Part shown: positions 9,732-22,349 of the stretch, one piece after another
Position numbering within the stretch: the stretch's first letter is position 1
How the letters are laid out: every line of letters begins with the position of its first letter
Assembly: GCA_017657125.1 (NCBI GenBank)
Contig: JAGFNX010000179.1
Coordinates: forward strand, 29,203 to 93,202
DNA: 64,000 nucleotides
Source of the DNA: Scopulariopsis brevicaulis
Lineage: Eukaryota; Ascomycota; Sordariomycetes; Microascales; Microascaceae
Reading direction: 5' to 3'
Notes under the pieces: generated by a model
What the model was told of the DNA's origin: nothing
The model's input: the letters and a program-made list of their open reading frames with translations, nothing else
The model's database searches: none
Made by a program: the position numbers and the translations under genes

Positions 9732-12700
9732 ATGGAAGACGAACTCATTCAGGTCCTCACCAACACGCAATCGCCCGAGCAGCCCATCCGCCAGCAGGCC
9801 GAGCTCGCCCTCGCCCACGGCAAGACGAACCCCGCCTACCCCGTGTCCCTCGCCAACGTCGCCGCCCACACCGCGGTCGACATTGCCGTCCGCCAGTCCG
9901 CGCTCACGACGCTCCGCCAGTTCATCGAGGCCAACTGGAGCCCCGAGGATGGCAATGGGGACCCCGGCGTGAGCATCTCCGAGGAGGCCAAGGCGCAGCT
10001 GAGGAGGACCTTGCTGGAGCTGACCCTTAGCCCCGAGGAGAGCCGCAAGGTCAAGATCTCGTCGAGGTACGCGCCATTGCTGGTGCCACGCTGCGGGTAT
10101 TCGCGTGTCTTCTGTTCGCCGGACTAATTGTGTCGTTCTCTCTAGCTATGCGGTCGGCAAAATCGCTCTCCACGACCTTCCGGATAACTGGCCCGATTTG
10201 ATGCCCACCCTCCTCAGCGTCATCCCCACCGGCACCGATTCCCAAGTCCATGGCGCCCTCCGGACCATCTCCGACATTGTCGACGTTAGCCTGAGCGAGG
10301 ACCAGTTCTTCTCCATGGCCCGTGACATCGTCAAGGCTCTTACCGTCGTTGTCCTTGACGAGAACCGCACCCCCGCCATCCGCGCCCTCTCCATATCCGT
10401 CTTCCGCGCTTGTTTCGACCTCATTGATATCGTCAAGGAGGAACATCCCAAGGAGGTCAAGGCCTTCGGCGAGGAGCTGCTCAAGGAATGGGGCCCCTTC
10501 TTCCTGCAGGCCCTCAAGGCCCGGCTTCCGGACGAGCCGGCCACCGCCGATGGCCAGCCTCAGAGCTGGAACGGCCTGATCATGCTCAAGCTCCAGGTGC
10601 TCAAGACGCTCCTCAAGATCAAGACGGTTCTGCCGCAGCTCCTCTCTGCTCAGTCGCTCGACTACTTTAGCGCTGTCTGGGAGGAGCTCTCGCTTCTCCA
10701 GGGCCCATACAAGGAGTTGTACCTAGACAATGTGGTGCAGGACCGATTGGAGGATATCGATAACTTGCCGTACTCGATGGACTTCTTGATGCTCGAGGAG
10801 CTGGATCTCATCCACAACTTCCTGCGGGCGCCCCCCGTCCAGGCCCAGCTCGAGGCGCAGCTCAAGTCCCACGCCTCGCCTCAGGAGACTCCCTGGCTGA
10901 TCGAAATCATGAAGACTCTCGTCGCCTTCTCTCGGATAACGCAGGAGGAGGAGGGTCTCTGGGATATTGATTGCTCGCTGTACCTCGCCGAGGAGGCATC
11001 GGCTTCCGCCAACTACACGTCGAGGACCGCCGCCGGTGACGTCCTCATCAAGCTTGGGGAGATCTACGACCAAGCTGCCCTCCACGGTCTCTTCGGATAC
11101 ACCCAGACCCTGTTCACTGGAGACTCGGCGGGAGACTGGAGGAGCCAGGAAGCCGCCCTCTACCTCTTCAACATGCTCGCCAGCGACTTTGACGACATGG
11201 GCAAGCCCATCCCCGAGCCCACCGCCCATGCCTATCTCGGGCTCGTCGACTTTGCCATCAACCAGTCCGAGTGGTCTCTCCTGCGGGCCCGGGGCTACCT
11301 CGTTGGTGGAACTCTCACTCGCTCCTACGCCACCCCCGACACCCTGATTGAGCGCATCCTGCAGTGCATCACTAATGACGAGGATGAGGTCGTTCGGGTC
11401 GCTTGCATCAAGGCAGTCGAGTATCTTGTGCGCGCCAAGCGCATCACCCAGCAGCAGCAGGTACCCATCATCGCCGCCATCTCGCAATACATGCAGAACA
11501 AGGATCCGGAGGACATGGAGGAGGCGGACGAACTGCTTGTTACCATTGCCGAGTCTCTCCGCCTCGTCATCACTGTTGACCACCGAGTCACCCTGGCCCC
11601 CAGCGTGCAGCCCGTTGATATGCTCTTCACACTGGCGCGGCTCGGCTCCACGAACTTCCAGGTCACTATGATTGTCACCGAGTCGTTCGAGGAAATTGTC
11701 CGCAGCTTGTCCGACCCGAGTTCCTTTGCCACGCTGAGCGAAAAGGTTCTTCCCATTCTTACTGGAGCCTTTGACGTCGCCAACCTCACTCACGACGACC
11801 CCCTCGTCACGGTAAGTTGAAGCCAACACCCGATGTTATCACTGGGAGTAGTCCGTCATACCAACAATCCGAATTTTTAGGTCGCCGTCGAACTTCTGGT
11901 CGCGCTCATCCAGCACGGCACGGAGCCCCTGCCTCCTGGCTTTGTCGCAGCCACCCTCCCCAAGTTGAAGAGGCTACTGCTGGAGTCCACCGAGGGCGAG
12001 GTGCTGCGTCCCGCCGCCGAGTCGGTGAAATACCTCCTCATGCACGACCACCAGCAGGTGTTTGGCTGGCACGACGAGTCCGGCCAGAGCGGTCTGGACG
12101 TCTGCCTCGTCATCGTAGACCGTCTCCTCGGCTCGACGATCGAGGACAACTCTGCTTCTGAGGTTGGTGGCCTGGCGGCCGAGTTGGTGGAGAAGGCGGG
12201 ACATGAGCGCCTTGGTCCCTACCTTCCTCAGCTCCTCACGGCTGTGGCATCGAGGCTGGCTACAGCCGAGGCGGCGCCTTTCATCCAGTCGCTGATCCTA
12301 GTCTTTGCGCGCCTGTCGCTCGTCGGCGCCCATGACGTGGTGGAGTTCCTCGGGCAAACCCAGATCGGCGACCAGAACGGCCTCCAGGTTGTTCTGGGGA
12401 AGTGGTTGGAGAACTCGGTCATCTTTACTGGATATGACGAGATCCGCCAGAAGTATGTGATCCCCGGCCCTGCCGCCCAATGAAATAAGCTGACTCGCGA
12501 CAGTGTCATCGCCCTTTCCAAGCTTTACTCGCTCAACGACCCCCGTCTTTCGCAGACGATGGTGAAGGGCGACCTAATCTACGCCGAGAGCACTGGGATC
12601 AAGACCCGGTCGAGGGCGAAGCAGAGTATGTACACCGAAACGCCATGCTTTTCACTCGCCACCATTGTTGCCATGTACTAACGGGATCCAGACCCCGACC

Positions 12701-13080
12701 AATACACCGTCATCCCCGCAACCCTCAAGATCCTCAAGGTTCTCGTCCAAGAGCTCCTCTCGGCCTCCGGCTCCGGCGCCGCGGCCGCCCACGCCGCGGC
12801 GATGGCCAGCGCAGCGGCTGAGTACGACTCGGACGATGGCGACGACACCTGGGAGGACGAGCCGGACGTGCTGGACCTCGGCCTCGGCTCGCGCGCCGAC
12901 ATGCTCGCGCTGGGCGAGGAGGGCGCGCGCCTCAAGGACGACGAGACGCAGGCGTACCTGAGCGATTTCTTCGTCGGCGCGGCGCGGGACAACGTCGCGG
13001 GCTTCCAGGAGTGGTACGGGATGCTGACGGGGGAGGAGCGCGCCAAGCTGGAGGAGCTGGCGGCGGAGAGGCCTGCGTAG
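9732..13080 (+). CDS. KAP114: Importin-9/Kap114-type karyopherin beta
   Basis: Five exons (9732-10066, 10146-11811, 11881-12452, 12504-12625, 12692-13080) join in frame to 1027 residues, the usual size for importin-9. The N-terminus MEDELIQVLTNTQSPEQPIR with VAVRQSALTTLRQFIEANW-like text (residues about 20-70) is the importin-beta N-terminal, Ran-binding region. The rest is a series of helical HEAT-like repeats (YAVGKIALHDLPDNWPDLMP; ALRTISDIVDVSL). Near the C-terminus is an acidic insert (EYDSDDGDDTWEDEP) typical of importin-9/Kap114, which imports histones H2A-H2B, TBP and ribosomal proteins. The last intron has a perfect TACTAAC branch site. The gene is convergent with the PI31-like gene. 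Function is inferred from family membership. Confidence 0.9.
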
Positions 13081-13766
13081 GATGGGCCCGCGGCTGGATC
13101 TCCCGTTGATGCGAGGACTAGGGCGCTGAGGAAGCATCTTTGGAGGTGAAGGGAGCCGAGCCGCGGTTTGAGGTTTCTTTGCCGTTTAGGATGTTGGCCT
13201 GGACGGCGTGCTCGGAATGGTATATGGGTGGGGAAAGAGTGGATATGGGAATATCTCGAGAGGTGGACGAGGAATATGGAAGATGCGAGCGTTGAATAGG
13301 GTGATGACTGATGAGTGAATGGGACTCCGTAATATGGGGTTTAGGGTAGGGATGAGATGGATGGCTGGTTAAGAATAAGCACGGCGCATGGGATCTGAGG
13401 GGCGGGAATTTCCGTAGGAGGTTGTGGGATGGGCTCGTAGGTAGGCGTCTGCTTTCTACGCTTCAACGTTGTTGTTTTGTTACCTCACGTTTCCTCTCTT
13501 TGCAAATAGGGGCCAGAGTCTGGGTTGGCTGACGGCCAACCGAGGGTGTGGAAGAAATCAATGTGTGTGCCGTCACAGGTTGAGAAAGGACATCATGGGA
13601 TGGTCAATTTATGTTCATATTAACTTCATATTGCGTTCCCTGCGTGAATCGTGTCCTCGTATACTCAATCTCGTATAATACAGCATTGCACCTCCCGCAA
13701 TCCACTCCTTATGAAGTAGACAGTATTAGCACCGCGAGATAGCACCTCCTCCCAAACTCCAAGACC
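13081..13766. other. Convergent 3' interval between importin and PI31-like genes
   Basis: Holds the 3' ends of two converging genes. No open frame of note and no repeat. The sequence is locally G-rich near 13140-13450 on the plus strand. Confidence 0.5.
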
Positions 13767-15041
13767 CTAGATTATATCGCCCCCAAAACCGCCCCCAAAA
13801 CCACCCCCGAACCCACCGCCAAAAGGCCCTCCCCTGCCTCCCTGCCTAGGCCTCGGGCCCCCGCCGGGACCAACGGGATCCCACCTCGCGCCAGGCGGCG
13901 CCTGAGGATCATACCCCTCGCCCTCGCCGCCGCCTCTTCCCTGTCCCTGGAAAATAGGGTCGTCAAACGTGGGGTGCATACCCCCGAAACCCCCCGGCCT
14001 CGGGAGGCCGCCTCCCCCCGGACCGCCGATGAAGGAAGGCCGGAGCGGATCGTGGGGGCCGAGGCCTGGCGGGTTGAGGTCATCTCCGCCGATGCCGAGC
14101 GGCGCGTGGGGGCCCTGGGGGAGGCGGAGCGGGGAGTTGATCTGGTGCTCGTCTTCGAAGCCGGGGGGCGGGAAGTCGGCGACTGGGCGGGGACGGGGAG
14201 GGGCGGCTAGTGGGTCGTTGATGGGGTAGGGGTGGCCTGGTTGGGGGCGGGGGTCCCCGAAGGGGTGGGGTGGGGAGTTGGTGCGGTGAGGGCGGGAGGG
14301 GCCTTGGGGGGCAGACTCGATGTAGCCTTCTGCTTGGAGGGAGGGGATGAACTTTTGGACGATGTTGACTTTTAGGTCGTTGATTGTGTCTGCTACTTGT
14401 TAGTCTTTGTTCCTGTCTACGTGCTGTCTGGTATGAAGAGCCGGAGGACGGAGTAACTCACCCTCAATAGCCTGATCAGAAACGAACGCCCCTCTCAGCT
14501 TCCCCACCAAATCCCCCCTATCCTCCTCGCCCCCCTCCGTGATCGTGATCCGCAGAGGCAGGCCCGCCGAGCGCACCACGTCTCGCACGTTCTTCTCGAA
14601 GCGGTATATCCTGTCGTCCCCGGCCGCCAGCCCGCGCACCTCGACCTTGTTCCCGAGGCGGTCGACCTTGACGACGAAGGTCATGGCGGACTGCTTGTGG
14701 GCGTAGACGAAGGAGTGGGAGCCGAAGGTGGTGTTCCAGCTGGGGGGGAGGCGGGGCGCGAGGGCGGTGCATTCATCTTCTGTGGATAGACGTTAGCAGG
14801 AGGTTTTGTATTAGAGCAGGTGGGGTGGGGTGCTAGAAGGGGAAGGCGGGACGGCACCGGTTCGCTTGTCCTCGTCGAAGCCTAGGAGGCGGAACTTGAG
14901 GGCAGTCATGTACGAGTGGATCAGGAGGGCGAGGACCTCGTAGGACGAGCTCAGGTCCGATCCCGGGTCATCTTTGGGGTGTGTGGGGATGGCGTCGGCC
15001 ATCCCCCGGAGTATGGCGTCGGTGTTGAGCGGGCCCGACAT
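13767..15041 (-). CDS. PI31-like proteasome regulator
   Basis: Three exons (15041-14858, 14779-14462, 14389-13767) give 374 residues. The N-terminal half (MSGPLNTDAILRGMADAIPT; LIHSYMTALKFRLLGFDED; LPPSWNTTFGSHSFVYAHKQ) matches the PI31/Fbxo7-type FP domain, a dimerising alpha/beta fold. The C-terminal half is proline/glycine rich and contains GMHPTFDDPIF and PPGARWDPVGPG, the hallmark C-terminal motif of PI31 (yeast Fub1), followed by four GGFG repeats and a short DII end. PI31 binds the 20S proteasome and affects its activity and assembly in cytosol and nucleus. Intron 1 uses a weak GTGCCG donor, but the frame and family sequence continue perfectly across it. The gene is divergent from REV7, with 309 bp between start codons. 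Confidence 0.82.
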
Positions 15042-15350
15042 TGTGCGCGTGTTGGTGATGGATGATCGTGGTTGTGTGGAGGAGCTGTCGTGAGATTGTG
15101 GGTAGCTCTAGGCAGAGAGTGGCGTCATATAGAGGGGCAGGCACCGATAGATGAATCCAGCTTGATAGGCACATCACGTATTCGTACGGCAAGATACGTA
15201 CCAAACAAACCAGTTCGCTTCTTATTCACCTAACCACTCCCACATCACATGCTCTCGCGTTACCTCCCTCCCCACTAAGCTCCTCTTAACACGTCTAACG
15301 CGTCGCCAACTTCCAAACCCACCACCACCACCACCACCAACAAACCCACC
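15042..15350. promoter_or_regulatory. Divergent promoter region, PI31-like / REV7
   Basis: 309 bp separate the two start codons, so both promoters must lie here or overlap coding DNA. An ACGCGT hexamer (MluI box core, MCB-like) occurs at 15298-15303, 48 bp before the REV7 start. A (CCA)n run at about 15319-15340 falls in the REV7 leader. No TATA box is obvious. The hexamer alone is weak evidence in GC-rich DNA. Confidence 0.45.
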
Positions 15351-16149
15351 ATGCCGTCCCTCCCCCTCCACCAAGCCACCCCCCTCCTAACCCACTTCAC
15401 AACCTTCCTCACAGCCGCCACCCACACAATCCTCTACCACCGCGCCCTCTACCCCCCAGAGACCTTCCTCACCACCCGCTCCCACAACCTCCCCGTCCAC
15501 CAGTCCCGCCACCCAGCCCTCTGCGCCTGGATCGCCGACGCCGTCGCCTCCACCGCCTCGCAGATCCGGTCCGGCTCCGCGCGCCGCGTCGCCGTCGTGC
15601 TGCACGCGCCGCCCGGGGAGGGCAGGGCTGTCGTGGAGAGGTGGGTGTTTGACCTCGAGGGGTGGCCCGCGTGGCCCGAGGTTCCGGGGGAGGGAAAGGG
15701 AAGGGAGAGGGAGGCGGGGGAGGAGGAGGGCGGGGTGAATTGGGTGGACGTGGAGGAGGGGCTGCGCGGTGCGCTGAGGAGGATATCGTATGCTGCTGAG
15801 AAGCTGGGGCCGCTGCCTAGGGGGTGTACCTTTACGCTTGCCGTCGAGCTCAGGGACGAGGCCCCCGCCCCGATAGGGGTACGTACCGGTCCTGCCCCTC
15901 CATTTTGTCCCCATCCCGCTAATGATCGCGCAGCATCCCCAGGCATGGATACCCTCCGAGCCAAACCTGCAGCCGGGGTCTTCCAGGGCCAAGGAACTAG
16001 CCGGGAAGACGACGCCCCTCCGCTCCGTCGAGGCGGGACCTCTTTTCTTCGAGTGCTGGGTCGAGGAGGGGGACGCCGGAGTGCGGTCCTTGCTCTCCTC
16101 GCAAGAGACGAGCCAGAGTCAGAGGTCACAAGGAATGCCACTAGCTTGA
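15351..16149 (+). CDS. REV7: HORMA-domain protein Rev7 (MAD2B), DNA polymerase zeta subunit
   Basis: Exons 15351-15878 and 15934-16149 give 247 residues. The start region (LLTHFTTFLTAATHTILYHR, YPPETF, VHQSRHPALCAWI) is the N-terminal HORMA core of Rev7. The middle carries the long acidic/glycine loop typical of fungal Rev7. Exon 2 (AWIPSEPNLQP, RSVEAGPLFFECWVEE) supplies the C-terminal safety-belt strands. Rev7 bridges Rev3 and Rev1 in translesion synthesis and also acts in double-strand-break end protection in some eukaryotes. The 55-bp intron has GTACGT and CGCAG ends and keeps the frame. The gene ends 285 bp from the convergent BUD3-like gene. Confidence 0.83.
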
Positions 16150-16433
16150 GTATCCGTCCACTCTCCCACCAAACCTGGGGATTATTGCTATGCCTTACGA
16201 ACATGTTCTTTTTGCCTGTACGAAAAAGGGTATATAACGGGGCTACAGACAGTTGCTCTTGAAAACGCCCCTCCCTCCGCCCCCCCATCCGTACCGTCAT
16301 AAAGTGTAATCGTACAATCAATGCGCATCACTATGACCCGCCACAAACCATCCCACAAAACGCCGGCCAATGCCAAAAAAAAGGGGAAGAAACGAGAAGA
16401 ACAAAATCAACGCCCAACCGAATCTCAGCCCGG

Positions 16434-19400
16434 TCACGGCCCGCCACCTTCCCCGGGCAACCCCTTCATCGCAGCCCTCAAGCTCGCCATCTCCCTCCTC
16501 AGCCTCGCATTCTCCCTCTTCACCCTCGCCGTCTCCTCGCTCTGCTCCCTCACCTTCACCACCAGCTCCTCGCGGTCCTTCGCCTTGACCGCCTTGACGA
16601 TCTTGCCGAGCTCCGCGTTGAATCTCTCGTACAGCAGCTCGTTCTCCGCCATGGCCTCCTTGTAGAGCTGGTCCACCGCCTTGACCTTTGCCTCGGACGT
16701 CCGCAGCGTCGCTTCCATGTCACGCTGCACGGACAGGTGCCGCTCTGCCATATCGCGCACGGCGGCGGGGACGCGCTCCTCGAGGGCATGTACTGACGCC
16801 GAGAGCCTGTCGAGGTCCGTGGCAGGCGCGCCGCCTGCCATCCCGTTCACGCGCGCCATGTCCTCTGTTATCCGGGAGAGCTCCGACCGCAGCGACGCGT
16901 CCACCTCGTCCGCCGCCTGCTTCTCCGTCTGGAGCCGCTCGCGGAGCCTCTGCGGCGACTGGAGGCGGAGCTTCATGCTGCCCGACTTGGTGGGGCTGCT
17001 TAGCGGGCGCGTGGGCGAGGCCGGCTCGCCCAGGATGGCGGGCCGCCTCAGCGTCGGTATGTTGGACGTGGAGAGCGTCTTGGAGTGGCCCCTCCGCTTA
17101 CCGAGTGATTCCAACCCCGACCCCGGGCCCTTTAGCGTGTCCGTGAGGTTCTCTTTCTGCCGCGGCAAGAACACGCCCTGCGAGCTCGGGGTCACGGGGA
17201 TCCTAGACGGCGGAGACTGACGCCTAGGCGTCGAGTTGAACTTCTCCGACGTCTGCTGGTTCAGGTCAAGAGGCATCAACGTCGTCGGGTCTTCGAGCGA
17301 CGTAGCATCCATAAGACTGCGCAGGTCCGACAACGAGCTGCGCCTCTTCCTCCTAAGCGTCTTGGCCGGCGGCGTCGCCAGCACCTCGGGCTCCCCAATC
17401 GTTTCAAGCTTGGACTCCAGCCGGTGCGAGCTCGACGGCCTCGGCGTCTCCTCGAAGATGCCCGCCACGGGCGGCCTATCCCGCGAGCCGGGCCTCCGGA
17501 GCCTGCCGGGCGTCGAGCCGTGGCCCATGTCTATCGACTTGTTCCTGCCGGGGGAGCCCTTGAGGCTCGAGGTGTGGCCGATGTCGACGGATAGCGCGTT
17601 CCGGTTGTGCTTGCTGAGGGTGCGCCAGACGGATCCGTGCCCGGAGTCCTTGCTGTTCTGCCTCAAGAGACTGTCCAGCCCGAATTTCCGGCGCATCGAC
17701 GACGTGTTTGATGTCACCGATCCATTGTGGGACTTGCCGCCTCGCGTCGTGGAGTTGAGAGACTCATAGGGCGAATGGCCTAGGTGCACGGCCGCGTTGA
17801 ACCCAACCTCTTCAAATATCCGATCACAGTCTTCGACCAGCCGGTCAAGCAGATTGATGTAATTGTGCGCCGTCCCGTCCGACGCCAGCATCTCCGCAAA
17901 CGCGAGCGTCAGGGCGCCCCGATCGCCGTCGTTCCCGCACCCGTCCAGGAGATCCGCGAGGAGCTTGATCAGCGCGGTGAACGCCCTCCTGTTCTGCGGC
18001 GCCATGTCGCTAAACATGTAATTCACAAAGTCGGCAAAATCGCCGGGGACCTTCTTGTTCGCCCTCGCCTGCAGCGTGTCCAGCGTCTGGATCGTCATTA
18101 TTGGGCCCATCCGCTCCGCCCACGCAATACCGAGGAACTTCTCAAAGGCGACAAAGATCACGTCGGCAGTCAACTCAGCCGTCGCGTCGAGGTCAAATGG
18201 AGACTCCATGAGGCGGTTGTACAGGTCGTTTACCGCAAGCTCGTCCACGGCAGATCGGTTCATGAGCATGCGCCCGACGATAGACCCCTTTCGTGATTGA
18301 AGGGCCGCGACATATCCAGTAAATGTCTGTTCGAGCCGCATCAGGGGATTCTCGGGTCTGCCATCGTCGAGCGGGATGCGATCCTTGTCGCGGTTGGAGC
18401 CGAATATGGAGTGCGTGCTGTTCGTCCTGGGAAGCGGCGGCGCTGGCAATAAGCCCGAGGCCGGCGCGCGGGATTGTTTCGTGGGGCTGGGCGGCTCGGG
18501 CGTGGTGCCTCCGCTACTCCACAGGTTCGATAGGAGCTTCACTGGAGACGACGCCAGGAATGACCTTGACTTCTCGCGCATGACGCCGGACAAATTCATC
18601 GACCTGAGCGTCTTCGTATAGTACGAGACGAGCGCGGGGGCGAGACTCATGTTAGACACGTTGAATTGGGCGCTCAAGAGCTGGATGACTAGAGGCCAAA
18701 AAGGTCAGCAAGACGTGAGAAAAGATGGGAAGGGATGATAACTCACTCCGCCGCGAGAGCGTGGGGAGGAAGTCCTCCAGCGCAATCTCGTCAGTAAAAA
18801 CCTTCCCGTTCAACCCCACCGAGTCCATCGACACGCGCTGCCCGTTACCCATCTTCACGTTAACCACAATCTCGACACCGTAGTGTCCCACCGGCGCACC
18901 CTTGGTGCCGCTCTCGTGGTCAACAACGACTCGGATCGGCGCCGGCTCCTTCCTCCCCTCGATAAGCTGGTCCACGCCCTCCTGGAACACCGCCGCGAAC
19001 ATTCCCAGGTCGTTATCGGGCATGCGGACGGAGCGCAGCGTCCAACAGGGGTCTTCCCTCTCCGCCTCGGAGAAGCGCCCCTCTACGCGCGCCTTGACAA
19101 TGTCCTCGCCCCACTTATTCACTCTGCCGTCAAAGGATTCCTTCAGGAAGAAGCATCGGGAGGTCACGGCCGTAGACCTAACATGGGGGCCTGCATGTCC
19201 ACCCTTCATGGGCTGCGTGGACGTCATCCAGACCATTTGACCGTTGGCGGACTCGGTGAAGCGAACGTCCGCCAGGGAGTGCCAGCCCGCGAAGGCGAGC
19301 TCGTACGAGGCTGGGCCGCCGGCGGCGTTGGTCATGGACACCATGAGACCCGCGGCGGAAGGTTTGTCCAGCTCCCGGATAAGATCGCGACCATTCAATG

Positions 19401-21003
19401 CCGCCGCCGTCTTCTTCAGTACAATGATGCAGTCCGCGAAGAGCAGGAACATGCCGGGGTTGTCTTGGTGGTCGGGTTCGGGTTCCTGATACGGCGGCAT
19501 AACCTCGACGAAATCGGCTGCCGCAATCACACGGCCCTGCGGTTCGAGGTCGAGAGGCCAGCAATCTACCATGTTGCGTAGGCGGGTGATGTGGTGGGGC
19601 TTTTCGGGGAGCGGATCATCCATCGAGCATATGTTCGTGATGATGTCCCGGGCTTTCAGCATCGGCTGGAGTGCCGGGTGCGTCATGGGAAGGCACGAGA
19701 CTATCTGGTCGATGAGCAGGCTGTAGCGAGGCAGTCTCTGGACCGGTTCGATGAGTACGGATCTTATGGCCTGCTCTCCCGTCTGGGTGACGCGCTGCCT
19801 AAACGATGACTGCTGTGCCAGGAAGCCGTTGAGCAGGGTCGGGAAGTGCTGGCTGGCCTTGATATAATCCTGGTAGCAGTCCGTGAACTTGGGAAACCAC
19901 TCCAGAAACAGCCTCGCCATCGACAGTGCCCCGCTGGGGTCCTTCGCACGGGCAGGGGTGCCGAGCTTTGATCCGGTCAGGGCAACAGTCGGGGCCTCCA
20001 TGTCCTTCTGAGCTTCTTCCTCCGACTCGTCCATGACGCGCCGCACCTCGACCATGAACGCCGAGTTCATCTGCAAGATCATATCCGCCGATCCTGGGAA
20101 TAGGCGCTCGAGCTCCTCTTCCGAGGGGCTCAGACTGCCAGTCCCCCGCTGCTTCGCCGACTCTCGGAAGTCCTCGGCAACGTTCTTCACCAGCTCGTCG
20201 AGCTTCGCGACGTAGCGCTCCTCCGTCTCGACCAGCTCCGCCAGCTTCATCCTCAGCTCGAACTTCTGATCTTTCGCAAAGGACTTGCTCCGGTTGAGCG
20301 AGGTGGGCTTCGAGGGCGCTCGTCGCAGTTTCGCCGTGGGGAGGAATATGGGCTCGCCGAAGAGCCTGACGAGGGGTGTGTAGCCGCCGTATTGCCGCAG
20401 CGTCGGGTCGAGTATGTCGTCCTCCTCTTCGGGCACCTCTTCTAGATCCTCGGGCTGCAGCGGCAGGACTGCCCCGGGCGGGAGCACAAGATCAAGGTCT
20501 ACATTGCTGATATGCTGCGTCTGCAGCGCATCCTGCACGTGACCGACGATGTCCGCAGTGAGTTCGGATCTGACCATGTTCTTCGCTAGGTCGGCCGCAT
20601 GCTGCTCCCCAAAGAGCGTCGGCGCGGAGCCGGGCCGCCGCGCGCGCGTGGTCGGGTACGCGCTCTTCAGGTGGTTCTTCACATTGTCGGGGAGCTCGGC
20701 GAAGTACTTGAACAGGCCAAAGGCCAGGCCGCGGTAGGTCTCGTCGCCCTGGAACTCGCGGGGCAGGTGGTTGACGACGCCGTAGAAGGCCGAGTTGGGG
20801 GATATGGTGAGGCGCGGGTACGACTGGAAGCCGGCGGGGCTGTAGACGTGAACCTGGACGCGCGAGCTGTTGAGGGTGTAGTTCGCCGTGGTCGAGGGCC
20901 CGTGGAAGATGAGGACGGGGAGGTGGCCGAGGAGGGGGTCGGTGGTGCTGTAGAGGATGACGTGTTGCGGCGAAAGCGCCAGCTCCTGCGTCACTCGAAC
21001 CAT
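16434..21003 (-). CDS. BUD3: Bud3-type Rho guanine-nucleotide exchange factor
   Basis: Two exons (21003-18747, 18688-16434) with one 58-bp intron give 1503 residues. The N-terminus (MVRVTQELALSPQHVILYST) and following about 230 residues look like the Bud3 N-terminal region. A DH (RhoGEF) domain follows at about 250-480, from MKLAELVETEERYVAKLDEL to SVLIEPVQRLPRYSLLIDQI and ending near DIITNICSMDDP. A PH-like region comes next (GMFLLFADCIIVLKK). Residues about 750-1080 form a helical block that loosely resembles a RhoGAP fold without a clear arginine finger. A long Ser/Arg/Pro-rich stretch and a C-terminal coiled coil (ELLYERFNAELGKIVKAVKA, RVKRENARLRREMASLRAAM) complete it. In filamentous fungi Bud3 is the Rho4 GEF for septation. 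Membership is judged from length, architecture and N-terminus; a different large RhoGEF is possible. Confidence 0.75.
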
Positions 21004-21927
21004 GGTGGCTGCGCTCCCATCGACCGCGGGCGGCGCCTCTCGTTCGCAAAGGAAGCTATATCCCGGGGGGTCGGCCTCGCAAGCGGTCGCAGGATTTCAT
21101 CAAGGTCGAAAAAGCGGTCGCCGGTGGCCGGGCGGGGGTGGACGTGTGTGTCTATCGCAGAGGGAGGGAGTCGAGGGGGGGCGGGATGCCGGCGTAACGA
21201 TGCGCGGTTGGGGATGTAAACATGGGACGGCCGCCTGGAGAAAAAAAAAGCTGGTGCGCGTTGATGGCGGGATGTCGCAGGAGGATCGGGTTCGACCGCG
21301 TATTGTTTGCCGGTGCGCTGCAGACTGGTGGAACTCGGGCAGCGTCTCGAGGGATGCGCCTCGAAGGGTGAGACCTCGTAAAACGGTACTGAAGGGGAAA
21401 ATATAACGAGAGTGACTGGACGAAGTGAAGGGGCGGGGTTTGTTGATATTCAAAAGCGATGATATCGCCGAACCCCAAAATGCGTCCAGTGCTGGATCTG
21501 TGAGTGACTTGCCGAGTCGCCACTCGAGATGGAGGATGAGGTTGGGGACTGGGCTGCATAAGATTACAGGACTGGATAAGTCCGCATTTGTGCATCCAGC
21601 TTACAGGGATGTTATGCATGAATGCTGTTGTGCACTGGTCACCGCCTCTCATGTTATGCAGGGAAGCCCAGTCGACGCGTGCTCCAATTGACTTTCAAGA
21701 CAAGCTCTGGTGGGGTCAAGTCGCACTCGATAAGCCGACACCTCTGGTAAAGCGATAATATGCCACCCAGAACTCGACACTCGGGTTCATTCAGCAAATA
21801 ACAGCGCCGCCCGATCTCATACAAACCAGTGAATCCGGTCCTGTCCAAATCCCCGAGCTCACTCTAATCTCACCAATCTCAGCACGAGGTGCCCTCATAG
21901 CTTCGTCTCTCTCAAATTCATCTCACG
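21004..21927. other. Divergent intergenic region between BUD3-like and DCC1-like genes
   Basis: 924 bp without a convincing ORF. It contains a 10-base A run near 21242 and must carry the promoter of the large BUD3-like gene. No repeats or RNA genes were seen. Confidence 0.45.
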
Positions 21928-22310
21928 ATGACCTCCACCCCAGCTCCAACCCGCCCGGGCATCCCCCTCTCCCACACCTCGAACAACACCTACCGCCTCC
22001 TCGAACTCCCTTCGGACCTCCTTGAACAACTAGAAGGCGACTCACCTCCAACGTAAACCTATCCTTAACCCATCTGTCTTCTTAAAGAATTCCCAAGAAA
22101 CCATATACTCACCCATATCCCAGCCTCCACCTCCAGCCCGGCAACCCCCATGCCGTCCTCTCCACCCCAGACAAGCGCTACATCCTCACTCAGCGGAACA
22201 CTTCCAACTCGCTCATCATGCTCACGCCGGACGGGAAGACGGGCGGGATGAACATCGTCGGTACGATGCACGAGACGATTGAGGTTGCGCCCGAGCCGGC
22301 GAAGAAGTGA
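21928..22310 (+). pseudogene. DCC1: Truncated DCC1-like gene (N-terminal segment only)
   Basis: Exons 21928-22052 and 22124-22310 encode 103 residues. The text NNTYRLLELPSDLLEQLEG, then HAVLSTPDKRYILTQRNTSN followed by SLIML, and MHETIEVAP, matches the N-terminal beta domain of Dcc1, the Ctf18-RFC cohesion clamp-loader subunit that normally has about 330-400 residues. Here the frame stops at TGA 22308-22310. No winged-helix C-terminal domains can be read in any frame before the next gene. A 71-bp intron with GTAAAC and CCCAG ends keeps the frame, so the first part is intact at sequence level. It could be a truncated duplicate, a broken gene, or a short functional protein. I favour a gene fragment; a full DCC1 elsewhere in the genome is expected but not visible. 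Confidence 0.6.
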
Positions 22311-22349
22311 GGTGCTTCGAACGGCGTTGCATATTAAGAAGAGGGAATG

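Noticed and set aside
10723..11829. 368-residue minus-strand ORF inside the importin gene
   Set aside because: Antisense shadow of the Kap114 coding sequence; its translation has no independent domain.
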